From: Zobellella taiwanensis | GTDB taxonomy: Bacteria > Pseudomonadota > Gammaproteobacteria > Enterobacterales > Aeromonadaceae | Reading direction: 5' to 3' | Length of the DNA stretch: 64,000 bases | NCBI RefSeq assembly: GCF_003012795.1 | Contig: NZ_PXYH01000001.1 | Location: 124,001-188,000 of the forward strand | Shown: one piece after another, positions 49,235 to 57,998 of the stretch | How the letters are laid out: each line of letters starts with the position of its first letter | How positions within the stretch are numbered: position 1 is the stretch's first letter | The notes under the pieces: generated by a model | Databases searched by the model: none | Seen by the model: only the letters and a program-made list of their open reading frames with translations | Told to the model about the DNA's origin: nothing | Position numbers and translations under genes: made by a program

Positions 49235-50698
49235 ATGACCATTGAACTCCCCATTCTGATTACCTTTGTCGGCTACTTGTTGCTGACCATGCTGATCGGC
49301 CTGGTGGCCTACCGGGCCACCAGTTCGCTCAGTGACTATATTCTCGGCGGACGCCGCCTGGGCCCCGGAGTGGCGGCCCTGAGCGTGGGCGCCTCGGACA
49401 TGAGCGGCTGGTTGCTGCTCGGCCTGCCCGGCGCGGTTTTCCTTTACGGTATCAACCAGGCCTGGATTGGCATCGGCCTAGTGATTGGCGCCTGGCTCAA
49501 CTGGCTGTTTGTGGCCAAGCGGCTGCGGGTGTATACGGAGCAGGCCAATGACTCCCTCACCCTGCCCGATTTTCTGGAAAACCGCCTGGCGGATCATTCC
49601 GGCCTGCTGAGGGTGATTTCGGCGGTGACCATACTGGTGTTTTTCATCTTTTATACCGCTTCCGGCCTGGTGGGCGGCGCCATCCTGTTTGAAAAGGTGT
49701 TCGGCCTGCCCTACCTCACCGCCCTGATTATCGGCGGCGGGGTCATTGTGGCCTATACCTTTATGGGCGGCTTTCTGGCGGTGTCCTGGACCGATTTTTT
49801 CCAGGGCATACTGATGCTGCTGGCGCTGATTGTGATGCCCTGGGTGGTGATGAACGAGCTGGGCGGCATAGACCAGACCTTCGCCACCCTCGAAGGCATG
49901 GATGCCAGCAAGCTCGACCTGTTCCACGACTTTTCACTGCTCAGCGGCCTCAGCCTGCTGGCCTGGGGGCTGGGTTACTTCGGCCAGCCCCATATCCTGG
50001 CCCGCTTTATGGCCATCGATTCTCCCCGCTCGGTGCCGCTGTCGCGCCGCATTGCCATGAGCTGGATGATACTGTCGCTGATTGGCGCCCTGGGTGTGGG
50101 CCTGGCCGGCGCCGTCTATTTTGCCGACGCCCCGCTGGACAACCCGGAAACCGTCTTCCTCGCCCTGGCCAACGCCGTGTTCAACCCCTGGGTGGCCGGC
50201 CTGCTGATTGCCGCCATCATGTCGGCCATTATGAGCACCATCGACTCCCAGTTGCTGGTGTGCTCTTCCGCCATTACCGAGGATTTTTACAAGCGCTGGC
50301 TGCGCCCCGGTGCCGGCGACCACGAACTGGTGTGGGTTGGCCGTTTTGCGGTGCTGGGCGTGGCGGTGTGCGCCATGCTGATTGCCCTGGACCCGCAAAC
50401 CACGGTGCTGGGCCTGGTGAGCTATGCCTGGGCCGGTTTTGGCGCCGCCTTCGGCCCGGTGATTATCCTGTCCGTGTTCTGGCCCAGGCTGACCCGCAAC
50501 GGCGCCCTGGCCGGCATAGTGCTGGGCGCGCTGACCGTGATCGGCTGGAAACAGCTGGAGGGCGGCCTGTTCGATTTGTACGAAATCGTGCCCGGTTTCC
50601 TGATCTGCGGTCTGGCCTGCATTGTGGTCAGCCGGCTCGACAAGGAGCCCGCCAAGTCGGTGGTGCTGGGTTTCCGGCGGATGGAGTCGGACCTTTAA
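49235..50698 (+). CDS. putP: Sodium/proline symporter
   Basis: The 487-residue protein of the sodium:solute symporter family has about 13 membrane segments. N-terminal features are YLLLTMLIGLVAYRATSSLS, DYILGGRRLGPGVAALSVGA and SDMSGWLLLGLPGAV, which carry the sodium- and substrate-binding residues of PutP. GYFGQPHILARFMAI and AIMSAIMSTIDSQLLVCSSA are also typical. Proline uptake is the best call; no putA lies next to it. A strong terminator follows. Confidence 0.93.
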   Translation: MTIELPILITFVGYLLLTMLIGLVAYRATSSLSDYILGGRRLGPGVAALSVGASDMSGWLLLGLPGAVFLYGINQAWIGIGLVIGAWLNWLFVAKRLRVYTEQANDSLTLPDFLENRLADHSGLLRVISAVTILVFFIFYTASGLVGGAILFEKVFGLPYLTALIIGGGVIVAYTFMGGFLAVSWTDFFQGILMLLALIVMPWVVMNELGGIDQTFATLEGMDASKLDLFHDFSLLSGLSLLAWGLGYFGQPHILARFMAIDSPRSVPLSRRIAMSWMILSLIGALGVGLAGAVYFADAPLDNPETVFLALANAVFNPWVAGLLIAAIMSAIMSTIDSQLLVCSSAITEDFYKRWLRPGAGDHELVWVGRFAVLGVAVCAMLIALDPQTTVLGLVSYAWAGFGAAFGPVIILSVFWPRLTRNGALAGIVLGALTVIGWKQLEGGLFDLYEIVPGFLICGLACIVVSRLDKEPAKSVVLGFRRMESDL

Positions 50699-50715
50699 GG
50701 TTTGATTTCTCTCAC

Positions 50716-50741
50716 AAAAGGAGCCCGAGGGCTCCTTTTTT
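50716..50741 (+). terminator. Intrinsic terminator after putP
   Basis: Stem AAAAGGAGCCC / GGGCTCCTTTT with a 2-nt apex, ending in a T-run, 18 nt after the putP stop. Confidence 0.85.
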
Positions 50742-50785
50742 GTAAACAAGTGTTTTACTTTTTAATTACAGTTTCTTATTCTCCC

Positions 50786-50802
50786 AACTGGTAAGAGTTC
50801 AC
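50786..50802. promoter_or_regulatory. Possible FadR site upstream of fadL
   Basis: AACTGGTAAGAGTTCAC keeps the left half (AACTGGT) of the FadR consensus and little of the right half. It lies about 70 nt upstream of fadL, where E. coli also has FadR sites. The match is weak. Confidence 0.3.
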
Positions 50803-50869
50803 ACCTCCTTACCGGCTGCGCAAAAGGTCGTCGCGCCCGATATACCCAACAACGACAAGAGAGTCTTCT

Positions 50870-52168
50870 ATGAGCAAAAAGACGTTGAAACTGTCCGTGC
50901 TCGCCGCTTCCATTGCAGTGGTCGCAGGGCAAGCCCATTCCGCCGCATTCCAGCTGGCAGAGCAAAACACCACGGGTCTTGGCCGCGCCTACGCCGGTGA
51001 GGGCGCCATTGGCGATAACGCCTCCGTACTGGGCCGCAACCCGGCCGCCATGACCCTGTTTGACCGCCCCGCCCTCTCCACCGGTGCGGTATATATCAAT
51101 CCGGAAGTGGATGTGGATGGCCAAGGAGCAACCGCTCAGGCGGGCAAGGCGGCCGGGCTGCCTACTCACTCGAACGATATTGCCGACGATGCAGTGGTGC
51201 CCTTCTTTTACTATGTACAACCGATCAACGAACAATGGTTTGCCGGCCTGGGGATTTTTACCAACTATGGCCTGTCCACCACTTTCCAGGATGATCATTA
51301 TGCAGGTCCCGTTGCAGGCAAAACAGCACTGACCACCATCAATATCAACCCCAATATCGCCTTTAAGGCCAATGAGCATCTTTCCCTCGGGGCAGGCTTT
51401 AATGCCGTTTATGCGGATGCGGAACTGATTAGGCACTCAGGTATTGCAGCTTCGGGGCTCGGCTTGCAACCCACTTCAGAATTTGTCCGTCTTGCGGGTG
51501 ACGACTGGGGTTATGGCTGGAATATTGGCATCCTGCTGGAAGCAGACGAGAGTAATCGTTGGGCTCTGACTTATCGCTCGGAAGTGGATTTAACCCTCGA
51601 AGGCGACTATTCAAGTGACTTGCCTCAGCTCCCCAATAATGGCCCCCTGATGCAGGGGCTGCCGGTCGGCACCGGTGGTGTGAAAAAGCCGGGCAAACTG
51701 GACCTGACCCTGCCGGCAATAGCAGAGCTTTCCGGTTTTCATCAGGTCAGGCCGGATTGGGCTCTGCACTACGGTATTATGTGGACCGAGTGGAGCAGTT
51801 TTCAGGAGCTTAAGGCTGTCAGCAATGGCTGCAGTACCGACTGTTTCCAAAAAGATGAAAAATTTAAAAACAGCTGGCGTGTAAGTATGGGAGCCACCCA
51901 TCAGCTTGATGATAAATGGACCCTGCGCGGCGGCCTGGCCTACGATAAATCCCCCGTGCCCGAGGAATACCGCTCCATTTCCATCCCGGATGTGGACCGG
52001 ACCTGGTATACCCTGGGCGCCACCTATGCCTACAGCCAGAATCTGAGCTTTGATGCCGCCTTTGCCTTCTTGGACGGCAAACGTGTTGACGTCAAGGAGT
52101 CAAATTATGAATTCACTTCCGGTGGCGATGCCTATCTGCTGGGCCTGCAGATGAACTACCGTTTTTAA
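50870..52168 (+). CDS. fadL: Outer-membrane long-chain fatty acid transporter
   Basis: The 432-residue beta-barrel has a signal peptide (KLSVLAASIAVVAGQAHSA, cleavage before AFQLAEQN). The mature N-terminus FQLAEQNTTGLGRAYAGEGA and NASVLGRNPAAMTLF form the FadL hatch signature, and the chain ends in MNYRF with a terminal phenylalanine as in outer-membrane barrels. It would feed fatty acids to the fadIJ pathway encoded 3 kb upstream. Confidence 0.95.
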   Translation: MSKKTLKLSVLAASIAVVAGQAHSAAFQLAEQNTTGLGRAYAGEGAIGDNASVLGRNPAAMTLFDRPALSTGAVYINPEVDVDGQGATAQAGKAAGLPTHSNDIADDAVVPFFYYVQPINEQWFAGLGIFTNYGLSTTFQDDHYAGPVAGKTALTTININPNIAFKANEHLSLGAGFNAVYADAELIRHSGIAASGLGLQPTSEFVRLAGDDWGYGWNIGILLEADESNRWALTYRSEVDLTLEGDYSSDLPQLPNNGPLMQGLPVGTGGVKKPGKLDLTLPAIAELSGFHQVRPDWALHYGIMWTEWSSFQELKAVSNGCSTDCFQKDEKFKNSWRVSMGATHQLDDKWTLRGGLAYDKSPVPEEYRSISIPDVDRTWYTLGATYAYSQNLSFDAAFAFLDGKRVDVKESNYEFTSGGDAYLLGLQMNYRF

Positions 52169-52188
52169 GCCGCCACGCCGGATGATAC

Positions 52189-52215
52189 GAAGCGCCCGGG
52201 TGGCGCTTCTTTTTT
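52189..52215 (+). terminator. Intrinsic terminator after fadL
   Basis: Stem GAAGCGCC / GGCGCTTC, 5-nt loop, then TTTTTT. Confidence 0.85.
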
Positions 52216-52282
52216 GCCCGGGCTTTGTCTCCCTACGCAAAATCAGGTATATTCCGCCCCTGCTTTTCGTTGCGGGATCCCC

Positions 52283-53509
52283 ATGGACAGTTTTGTAGCC
52301 AGACAAGCCATCCTCGATAAAAACGGCAATCCGTTCGGGTATGAACTGCTGTTTCGTCTCGGCCTCGAAAACCGTTTTCCCAATATCGGCGCCGAGCAGG
52401 CCACCCGCCGGCTGATGGCCGAACAGTTTTTGAGCCAGAAAATCGAGGACCTGGTCGGCAATGCCCTGTGCTTTGTCAATTTTCCCGATACCCTGCTGCA
52501 CGAGGGGCTGGCCGATGCCTTCCACCAGCACAACCTGGTTATCGAGATCCTGGAAGACGCCCGGCCCACCCAGGCCCTGCTCGACTGCGTTAAGCGGCTC
52601 AAACAGCTCGGCATGAAGCTCGCGCTCGACGATCACCACCCGGGCAGCGACTGGGACGATTTTCTGCCGTTTATGGACTTTATCAAGCTGGATTTGCGCC
52701 AGACCCCGCTGGAGCAGTGCCGGCGCTTTATCGCCAATTGCCGGCTGTTCACCGGCCTGCGCTTTATTGCCGAAAAGGTGGAAACCCGGGAAGAATACGA
52801 AGCCGCCCGCCAGGCGGGATTCCATTACTTCCAGGGTTATTATTTCCAGCAACCCCAGGTGATCCGGCGCCGGCTGCTGACCACGGACGAAACCACCGCC
52901 TTCGAGCTGCTGGCCGCGGTCAACGAAGACGAGGTCAACTACGACCGGCTCACCGGCCTGTTCAGCCGGGATCTGCCCCTGTCCTATAACCTGCTGCGCT
53001 ACGTCAACAGCCTGCACCTGGGCTATCGCAACCAGACCATCGACAAGTTGCGCAATGCCATTGTCTACCTGGGCCATCAGCAACTCAAACGCTTCACCGC
53101 CCTGGTGATGACCGCCTACATCAGCAAAAACAAAAATGCCGAGCTGTACCGGCTGTCGATTATCCGGGCCCGCTGGTGCGAGCTGCTGGTCCAGCACCTG
53201 GACTCGTCCCTCGCCGACGACGCCTTTCTGTGCGGCCTGTTCTCCCTGCTCGACATCCTGCTGGAGCGGCCGCTGGACGAAATCCTGCCCCAGTTGCCGG
53301 TATCGGACCAGGTCTGCCAGGCGCTGCTGCACAACAAGGGCGAACTCGGCTTTTTGATGGGCGTGATCCACGACCACGAGCAGACCAACTGGCCGCAGCT
53401 GCAGAAAAGGCTGGCCTTTATGGGCGTGAGCCAGGAAACCAGCGCCCGCTGCTATGAAGAAGCGGTGCGCTGGAGCCACTGCCTGAGCAGCTACTACCGC
53501 GCCCCCTGA
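52283..53509 (+). CDS. EAL-HDOD signalling protein, degenerate EAL
   Basis: The 408-residue protein starts at ATG 52283; the upstream in-frame extension lies in the terminator. Residues 1-205 are an EAL-like domain in which the signature reads GYELLFR and LDDHHPGSDWDD replaces the DDFG loop, while AEKVET is kept. Residues 205-400 are an HDOD domain (LLAAVNEDEVNYDRLTGLFS, RDLPLSYNLLRYVNS). YuxH-type proteins of this kind usually do not hydrolyse cyclic di-GMP and act through protein contacts, for example on motility or attachment. The enzyme is therefore probably inactive. Confidence 0.88.
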   Translation: MDSFVARQAILDKNGNPFGYELLFRLGLENRFPNIGAEQATRRLMAEQFLSQKIEDLVGNALCFVNFPDTLLHEGLADAFHQHNLVIEILEDARPTQALLDCVKRLKQLGMKLALDDHHPGSDWDDFLPFMDFIKLDLRQTPLEQCRRFIANCRLFTGLRFIAEKVETREEYEAARQAGFHYFQGYYFQQPQVIRRRLLTTDETTAFELLAAVNEDEVNYDRLTGLFSRDLPLSYNLLRYVNSLHLGYRNQTIDKLRNAIVYLGHQQLKRFTALVMTAYISKNKNAELYRLSIIRARWCELLVQHLDSSLADDAFLCGLFSLLDILLERPLDEILPQLPVSDQVCQALLHNKGELGFLMGVIHDHEQTNWPQLQKRLAFMGVSQETSARCYEEAVRWSHCLSSYYRAP

Positions 53510-53515
53510 GCAGGC

Positions 53516-54094
53516 TCAGGGCCGGGTCCGGCCCTCGATGTAGTGGCGGCGGCACAGGGCCACATAGCGCTCATTGCCGCCGATTTCTATCTGGTCCCCT
53601 TCCCGCACCACCCCCTCGGGGCCCAGCCGTGCATTCATATGGGCCTTGTTGCCGCACCAGCAGATGGTTTTCAGCTCCTCCAGCTTGTCCGCCAGGCACA
53701 GCAGGTAATATGCCCCCTCGAACAGCTCGCCCCTGAAATCGGTTTTCAGGCCGTAGGCCATGACCGGGATATCCAGCTCATCGACAATGCGCGCCAGCTG
53801 GTAAACCTGATCCCGGGTCAGGAACTGGGCCTCGTCCAGGATAAACACATCCACCGGCCGGCGGGCGGCACGCTCGGCAATAAGGGCGAACAGGTCGCAG
53901 TCCCGGCCAAAGCTGTCTACCTCCAGCTGCAATCCCACCCGGGCGCGGATCAGCCCTTCGCCCGCCCGGTTGTCAATGCGCGGCGTCATGGCATAGGGCG
54001 ACAGCCCCCGCTCCCGGTAATTGAAATGGGCCTGAATAAGCTGGGTCGACTTGCCCGAATTCATGGCCGCGTATTTGTAGTGCAGGGACGCCAT
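53516..54094 (-). CDS. tdk: Thymidine kinase
   Basis: The 192-residue type II thymidine kinase salvages thymidine to dTMP. It has Walker A MNSGKSTQL at residues 11-19, the DEAQF Walker B motif, a zinc-binding CWCG pair with a distant C-terminal cysteine, and the lasso region GLKTDFRGELFEGAYYLL. It starts 3 nt after the antiporter stop and shares that transcript. Confidence 0.96.
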   Translation of the reverse strand: MASLHYKYAAMNSGKSTQLIQAHFNYRERGLSPYAMTPRIDNRAGEGLIRARVGLQLEVDSFGRDCDLFALIAERAARRPVDVFILDEAQFLTRDQVYQLARIVDELDIPVMAYGLKTDFRGELFEGAYYLLCLADKLEELKTICWCGNKAHMNARLGPEGVVREGDQIEIGGNERYVALCRRHYIEGRTRP

Positions 54095-54097
54095 GGT

Positions 54098-55711
54098 TCA
54101 GCTCCGCTGCCGCCAGGCCCAGTAGCCCAGCACCGCCACAAATCCCGCCAGCGCGGCGATAAAGCCGGCGAGCAAGGAGCCGGTCTTGCCCAGGGCCAGG
54201 TAGCCCGCCACGCTCACCAGCGCCATCGACAGGGCATAGGGCAGCTGGGTCATCACATGGTCGATGTGATGGCAGGAGGCCCCGGTGGACGACAGTATGG
54301 TGGTGTCGGAAATGGGCGAGCAATGATCGCCAAACACGGCGCCGGCCATGACGGCCGACATGCCGGGCAGCAGCATGGCGGGATCGAGGGCCATGGTCAT
54401 GTCGGCGGCAATCGGCAACATGACGCCAAAGGTGCCCCAGCTGGTTCCGGTGGCAAAGGCCATGGTGCCCGCCAGCACAAACAGCACCGCCGGCAACAGA
54501 AACAGCGGCATGTTCTGCTGTACCAGCGAAGCCAGGTATTTACCGGTGTGCAGCTCGCCGATCAGGCCGGCGATGGTCCAGGCAAACAACAGGATATATA
54601 TGGCCGGCAGCATGCCCTTGATACCGGCCATGATGGTCTGCAGCCAGCCGGCGGCGGTGACCCGGCCACGGAGCATGGCGATGGCGCAGATCAGTGTGCC
54701 GGCCAGGCCGCCCAGCACCAGGGAGCGTCCCACATTGGTGTTTTCCAGCGCCCCCAGCAGGCTGAAGGCGGTTTCGCTTTCCGCCAGGGCCCGGGCGCCG
54801 GTCCAGAACAGGGCTATCACCGTCACCAGGGTCAGGCCGCCGATGGCCAGCAGCAAATCGGCCACCCGGCCGCCGCTGGTGTCGTGATCCTGGACTCCGG
54901 GCGGCGTCCCCTTGTTGGCGTCAAACAGCTCGCCCGCCATGGCCTTTTGCTCGTGCCGGGCCATGGCGCCCAAATCCCAGCCGCCACGAATGACCAGGAT
55001 CACCATCAGCAGGGTAAACAGGGCATAAAAATTCATCGCGCCCATGGTCAGGAAAGCCCCCAGGGCACTTTGCCCGGTGAGGCCGTAACCGGCAAGAATA
55101 CCGCCCACCAGGGCGATGATATAGGCCCCCCAGGAAGACACCGGCATCAGCACGCAAATGGGCGCGGCGGTGGAGTCGAGCAAATAGGCCAGCTTGGCAC
55201 GGGATATACCGAATCTGTCGGTCACCGGACGACAAATGGTGCCCACCGACAGACTGTGAAAATAATCATCGATAAAGAAAACAAAGACCAGCAAGCCGGT
55301 CATTACCTTGGCCTGACGACGGCTTTTTATTCTGGCCTGTGCCCATTGGGCAAAGGCGTGGGTGGCACCGATCCGGCTCAACATGCTGATGATGCAGCCG
55401 AGCAATAGCAGGAACAGCAATATATTGACATTCCACTCATTGAGCGCGCCCTCATCCCAGAACAGGGTACCGACCCTGGCGGCCAAATGGCCGGCGGCGG
55501 ACAAGGGCTGGAATTGTTGCAGCAACAGCGCGGCCAGGAGTATTCCCAGGCCGAGGGAAAGCAATACACGGCGGGTCGCAATGGCCAGCACGATGGCCAG
55601 CAGCGGAGGAAGCAAGGACCAAACGGTCTGGATATACGGATGAGATTCCACAACGGCACCTGGATCTGAATTGACAATATCACCACCAGGAACAGGAAAC
55701 CGGTATAGCAT
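54098..55711 (-). CDS. nhaC: Na+/H+ antiporter, NhaC family
   Basis: The 537-residue membrane protein has about 12 hydrophobic segments. Family-typical stretches are VFFIDDYFHSLSVGTICRPV, GTSWGTFGVMLPIAADM, and VFGDHCSPISDTTILSSTGA followed by CHHIDHV, which include the conserved acidic and histidine residues. It exchanges sodium for protons, useful to a marine or brackish organism. The first 28 residues before the first membrane segment are not hydrophobic, and a slightly later start is possible. It is followed directly by tdk. Confidence 0.88.
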   Translation of the reverse strand: MLYRFPVPGGDIVNSDPGAVVESHPYIQTVWSLLPPLLAIVLAIATRRVLLSLGLGILLAALLLQQFQPLSAAGHLAARVGTLFWDEGALNEWNVNILLFLLLLGCIISMLSRIGATHAFAQWAQARIKSRRQAKVMTGLLVFVFFIDDYFHSLSVGTICRPVTDRFGISRAKLAYLLDSTAAPICVLMPVSSWGAYIIALVGGILAGYGLTGQSALGAFLTMGAMNFYALFTLLMVILVIRGGWDLGAMARHEQKAMAGELFDANKGTPPGVQDHDTSGGRVADLLLAIGGLTLVTVIALFWTGARALAESETAFSLLGALENTNVGRSLVLGGLAGTLICAIAMLRGRVTAAGWLQTIMAGIKGMLPAIYILLFAWTIAGLIGELHTGKYLASLVQQNMPLFLLPAVLFVLAGTMAFATGTSWGTFGVMLPIAADMTMALDPAMLLPGMSAVMAGAVFGDHCSPISDTTILSSTGASCHHIDHVMTQLPYALSMALVSVAGYLALGKTGSLLAGFIAALAGFVAVLGYWAWRQRS

Positions 55712-56119
55712 GGCCCTCTCTTTCCCAGCAGTAGCGCATCACGGCGATCATCACCGTGACAGTATCAGCCCTTTCGGTACTGATCCCAGCCGCCATGTTC
55801 GATAAACACGGCGACTTCGGCATTCCTTCCTTTCAACCGGGATAAACGGCATCACCCTGATCCGGCCTACTGATAAGAGATGCACCTCTACGCAGGTAAG
55901 CTGGAGGATTTTACTGTCAAAAAGTGAAAGATCAACAGATTGGGCTGGACCTTGTCGCTTTTTACCGCATTTACCCACTCCATTGGCCATTCTGCGCCCT
56001 GGTGTTTAACATAACCCCCTGCACAGTTTTACATTTATGAATACATCGGGATGATGGTCCCGCCGATATCGCCAGCCCGAAAAGGATCACCCATCCTGCG
56101 CCTCCCATTTGGCAAAATT

Positions 56120-56140
56120 ATTGCATTTTGCAAATGCAAT
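56120..56140. promoter_or_regulatory. 21-nt palindrome upstream of hns
   Basis: ATTGCATTT and AAATGCAAT arms around TGC. It is a perfect 9-bp inverted repeat about 70 nt before the likely -35 box, and may bind a dimeric regulator. The regulator is unknown. Confidence 0.5.
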
Positions 56141-56206
56141 ATTCTGGAGATGTCTCCGGTCTTGAATCCTTGCCAAATCAATTAAGCCGGTAAATAACTA
56201 ATTAAC

Positions 56207-56235
56207 TTGCCAGCGACAAATTGACGTTGTAAATT
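56207..56235 (+). promoter_or_regulatory. Candidate sigma-70 promoter of hns
   Basis: TTGCCA and TAAATT are separated by 17 nt in AT-rich DNA, about 43 nt before the hns start. A second possible -35 (TTGACG at 56221) overlaps it. Confidence 0.4.
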
Positions 56236-56277
56236 TAATCCATCCGAATAAATTCAATTACACCACAGGTGAACATA

Positions 56278-56682
56278 ATGACCGAATTCCTCAAAACACT
56301 GCTGAATATCCGAAGCCTGCGTGCCGCCGCTCGCGAGCTGACTCTGGAACAACTTGAAGAAGGCCTGTCCAAACTGACTTCTGTGGTGGAAGAACGTCGT
56401 GAAGCCGAAGCTGCCGACAGGGCCGCCCAGGAAGAGCGTGAGCGCAAGCTGAAAGAATATATGAACATGTTGGCCGCCGACGGCATTGATATCAACGATC
56501 TGGTTGAGATGGCCGAGCCCGCCAAAAAGGCCGTGGCTCCGCGCAGCAAGCGCCCCGCCAAATACGCTTATACCGATGAAAGCGGCGAGAGCAAAACCTG
56601 GACCGGCCAGGGCCGCAAGCCTGCCGTTATCCAGAAAGCACTGGATAATGGCGCCAGCCTGGATGAATTCCTTATCAAGTGA
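56278..56682 (+). CDS. hns: H-NS family nucleoid protein
   Basis: The 134-residue protein starts at ATG 56278, 6 nt after CAGGTG. An N-terminal oligomerisation helix region ([20 protein letters not shown], then a coiled coil to about 60) is joined to the C-terminal DNA-binding domain with [19 protein letters not shown], including the AT-hook-like QGR loop. H-NS silences AT-rich foreign DNA, and the AT-rich parts of the capsule locus are obvious candidates for its targets. A strong terminator follows. Confidence 0.96.
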   Translation: MTEFLKTLLNIRSLRAAARELTLEQLEEGLSKLTSVVEERREAEAADRAAQEERERKLKEYMNMLAADGIDINDLVEMAEPAKKAVAPRSKRPAKYAYTDESGESKTWTGQGRKPAVIQKALDNGASLDEFLIK

Positions 56683-56700
56683 TTTCACAGACTCCTGTTA

Positions 56701-56729
56701 AAACGGGGCCTCCAGGGCCCCGTTTTTTT
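56701..56729 (+). terminator. Intrinsic terminator after hns
   Basis: Stem CGGGGCC / GGCCCCG followed by seven T, 18 nt after the hns stop. Confidence 0.88.
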
Positions 56730-56897
56730 ATCCTTTTACCGCGCTTTTATCATCCCCGGGTTTCATGCCTTTTATTGCGTTACGCTGGCGGGCATATTTG
56801 ACCACGGGTTCAATTGCAATGGCATTCGCGCCATTGGCACCATTATCCGACGGGTACGCCTCCCCTTGTGGCAATGGCACAGCCCCTTCACGATGCA

Positions 56898-57140
56898 TCA
56901 CCGTTGCGCAGCAAGAAAAGCATAAAGTCCCTGCTCCAGGCCGTTGAGCTTGAATTCATAAACCAGCGCCAGCTCGGCTCCCAGAGTACCGGGCGGCCAG
57001 CCCTTGCGCTCCAGCCAGCACAAATAGGCCATGGGCAGCCGCAACAGTGGCTGCCCCTGGTATTTGCCGTAGGGCATGGGCCGGCGGATGAGGCGAAGCA
57101 ACCCGGCCTGATCCAGGCCGGGTAAAACAGCGTCAGCCAT
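56898..57140 (-). CDS. DUF3820 family small protein
   Basis: The 80-residue protein starts at ATG 57140, overlapping the end of pyrF by 8 nt. It shows the DUF3820 pattern: [40 protein letters not shown], and [11 protein letters not shown]. The family is small and of unproven function. The overlap with pyrF suggests co-transcription. A longer frame starting at 57206 would overlap pyrF much more and is less likely. Confidence 0.8.
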   Translation of the reverse strand: MADAVLPGLDQAGLLRLIRRPMPYGKYQGQPLLRLPMAYLCWLERKGWPPGTLGAELALVYEFKLNGLEQGLYAFLAAQR

Positions 57141-57846
57141 GCAGGCCGGCATTGATGGCGGCCAGCACGGCGGCGGGCTCCGCCGCCTGGGTGATGGGCC
57201 GGCCAATCACCAGGTAGTCGCTGCCTGCAGCCAGGGCCTGCTCCGGGGTCATGATGCGGCGCTGATCGCCGGCATCGCTGCCCGCCGGGCGGATACCGGG
57301 GGTAACCAGCTTGAAGTCCGGCCCCAGCTCGGCCTTGAGCAGGCTGGCCTCCTGGGCGGAGCACACCACGCCATCCAGCCCCGCGTCCCGGGTCAGGCGG
57401 GCCAGGGCCAGTACCTGCTCGGCGGGCGAACGCAGCACGCCGATCTGGCTCAGCTCGTCGCCGGTCATGCTGGTCAGGACGGTAACCGCAATCAACAGAG
57501 GGGCGCGCTCGCCATAGGGCTGCAGGGCCTCGCGGGCCGCCTGCATCATGCGGGGGCCGCCGCTGGCATGGACGTTGACCATCCATACTCCCAGCTCGGC
57601 CGCCGCCGCCACCGCCTTGGCTACGGTGTTGGGAATGTCGTGGAATTTCAGGTCGAGGAAAACATCGAAACCCCGGGCAACCAGGGCACGGACAAAGTCG
57701 GGCCCGAACAGGGTGAACATTTCCTTGCCGACCTTGAGCCGGCACTGGCTGGGATCCAGCTGCGCCACCAGGGCCAGCGCCTGCTGCTCATCGGCGAAAT
57801 CGAGCGCAATCAGTATTTTGGGATCGCCGTTATGTGATGCTTGCAT
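57133..57846 (-). CDS. pyrF: Orotidine 5'-phosphate decarboxylase
   Basis: The 237-residue TIM-barrel enzyme makes UMP from OMP. The active-site signature is [17 protein letters not shown] with the Asp-x-Lys-x2-Asp array; [16 protein letters not shown] starts the barrel, and [20 protein letters not shown] and [11 protein letters not shown] bind the phosphate. The length is typical of the group I enzyme. It follows lapB after a 152-nt spacer that contains a GC-rich imperfect repeat. Confidence 0.97.
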   Translation of the reverse strand: MQASHNGDPKILIALDFADEQQALALVAQLDPSQCRLKVGKEMFTLFGPDFVRALVARGFDVFLDLKFHDIPNTVAKAVAAAAELGVWMVNVHASGGPRMMQAAREALQPYGERAPLLIAVTVLTSMTGDELSQIGVLRSPAEQVLALARLTRDAGLDGVVCSAQEASLLKAELGPDFKLVTPGIRPAGSDAGDQRRIMTPEQALAAGSDYLVIGRPITQAAEPAAVLAAINAGLHG

Positions 57847-57998
57847 AAATGAGTACCTTTATTTTTATACTTGGCCATGCCGGATCCCGGGCCGGAATCC
57901 ACCCTTCGGACAAGGGTGCAACCCACCCGGAACGCCGGCCTGCGCCGGAGTGACAATATGTGGTGGTTACCAACCGGTCCCCCATTCCCGTGGCCAAA

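Larger units (their letters stand above)
55712..56277. other. 566-nt intergenic region between nhaC and hns
   Basis: This divergent spacer holds no convincing gene; a 79-codon minus frame (55751-55990) lacks a ribosome site and any family resemblance. The half nearer hns becomes AT-rich and contains a 21-nt palindrome and a likely hns promoter. The nhaC promoter should be in the left part, but no clear boxes were found. Confidence 0.6.

Noticed and set aside
53543-55408. Plus-strand open frame of 621 codons opposite tdk and nhaC
   Set aside because: It spans two clear genes on the other strand, has a biased G/H/Q composition and lacks a ribosome site or motif.
55751-55990. 79-codon minus-strand frame upstream of nhaC
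   Set aside because: No ribosome site, no recognisable family and a basic, irregular composition; treated as intergenic.
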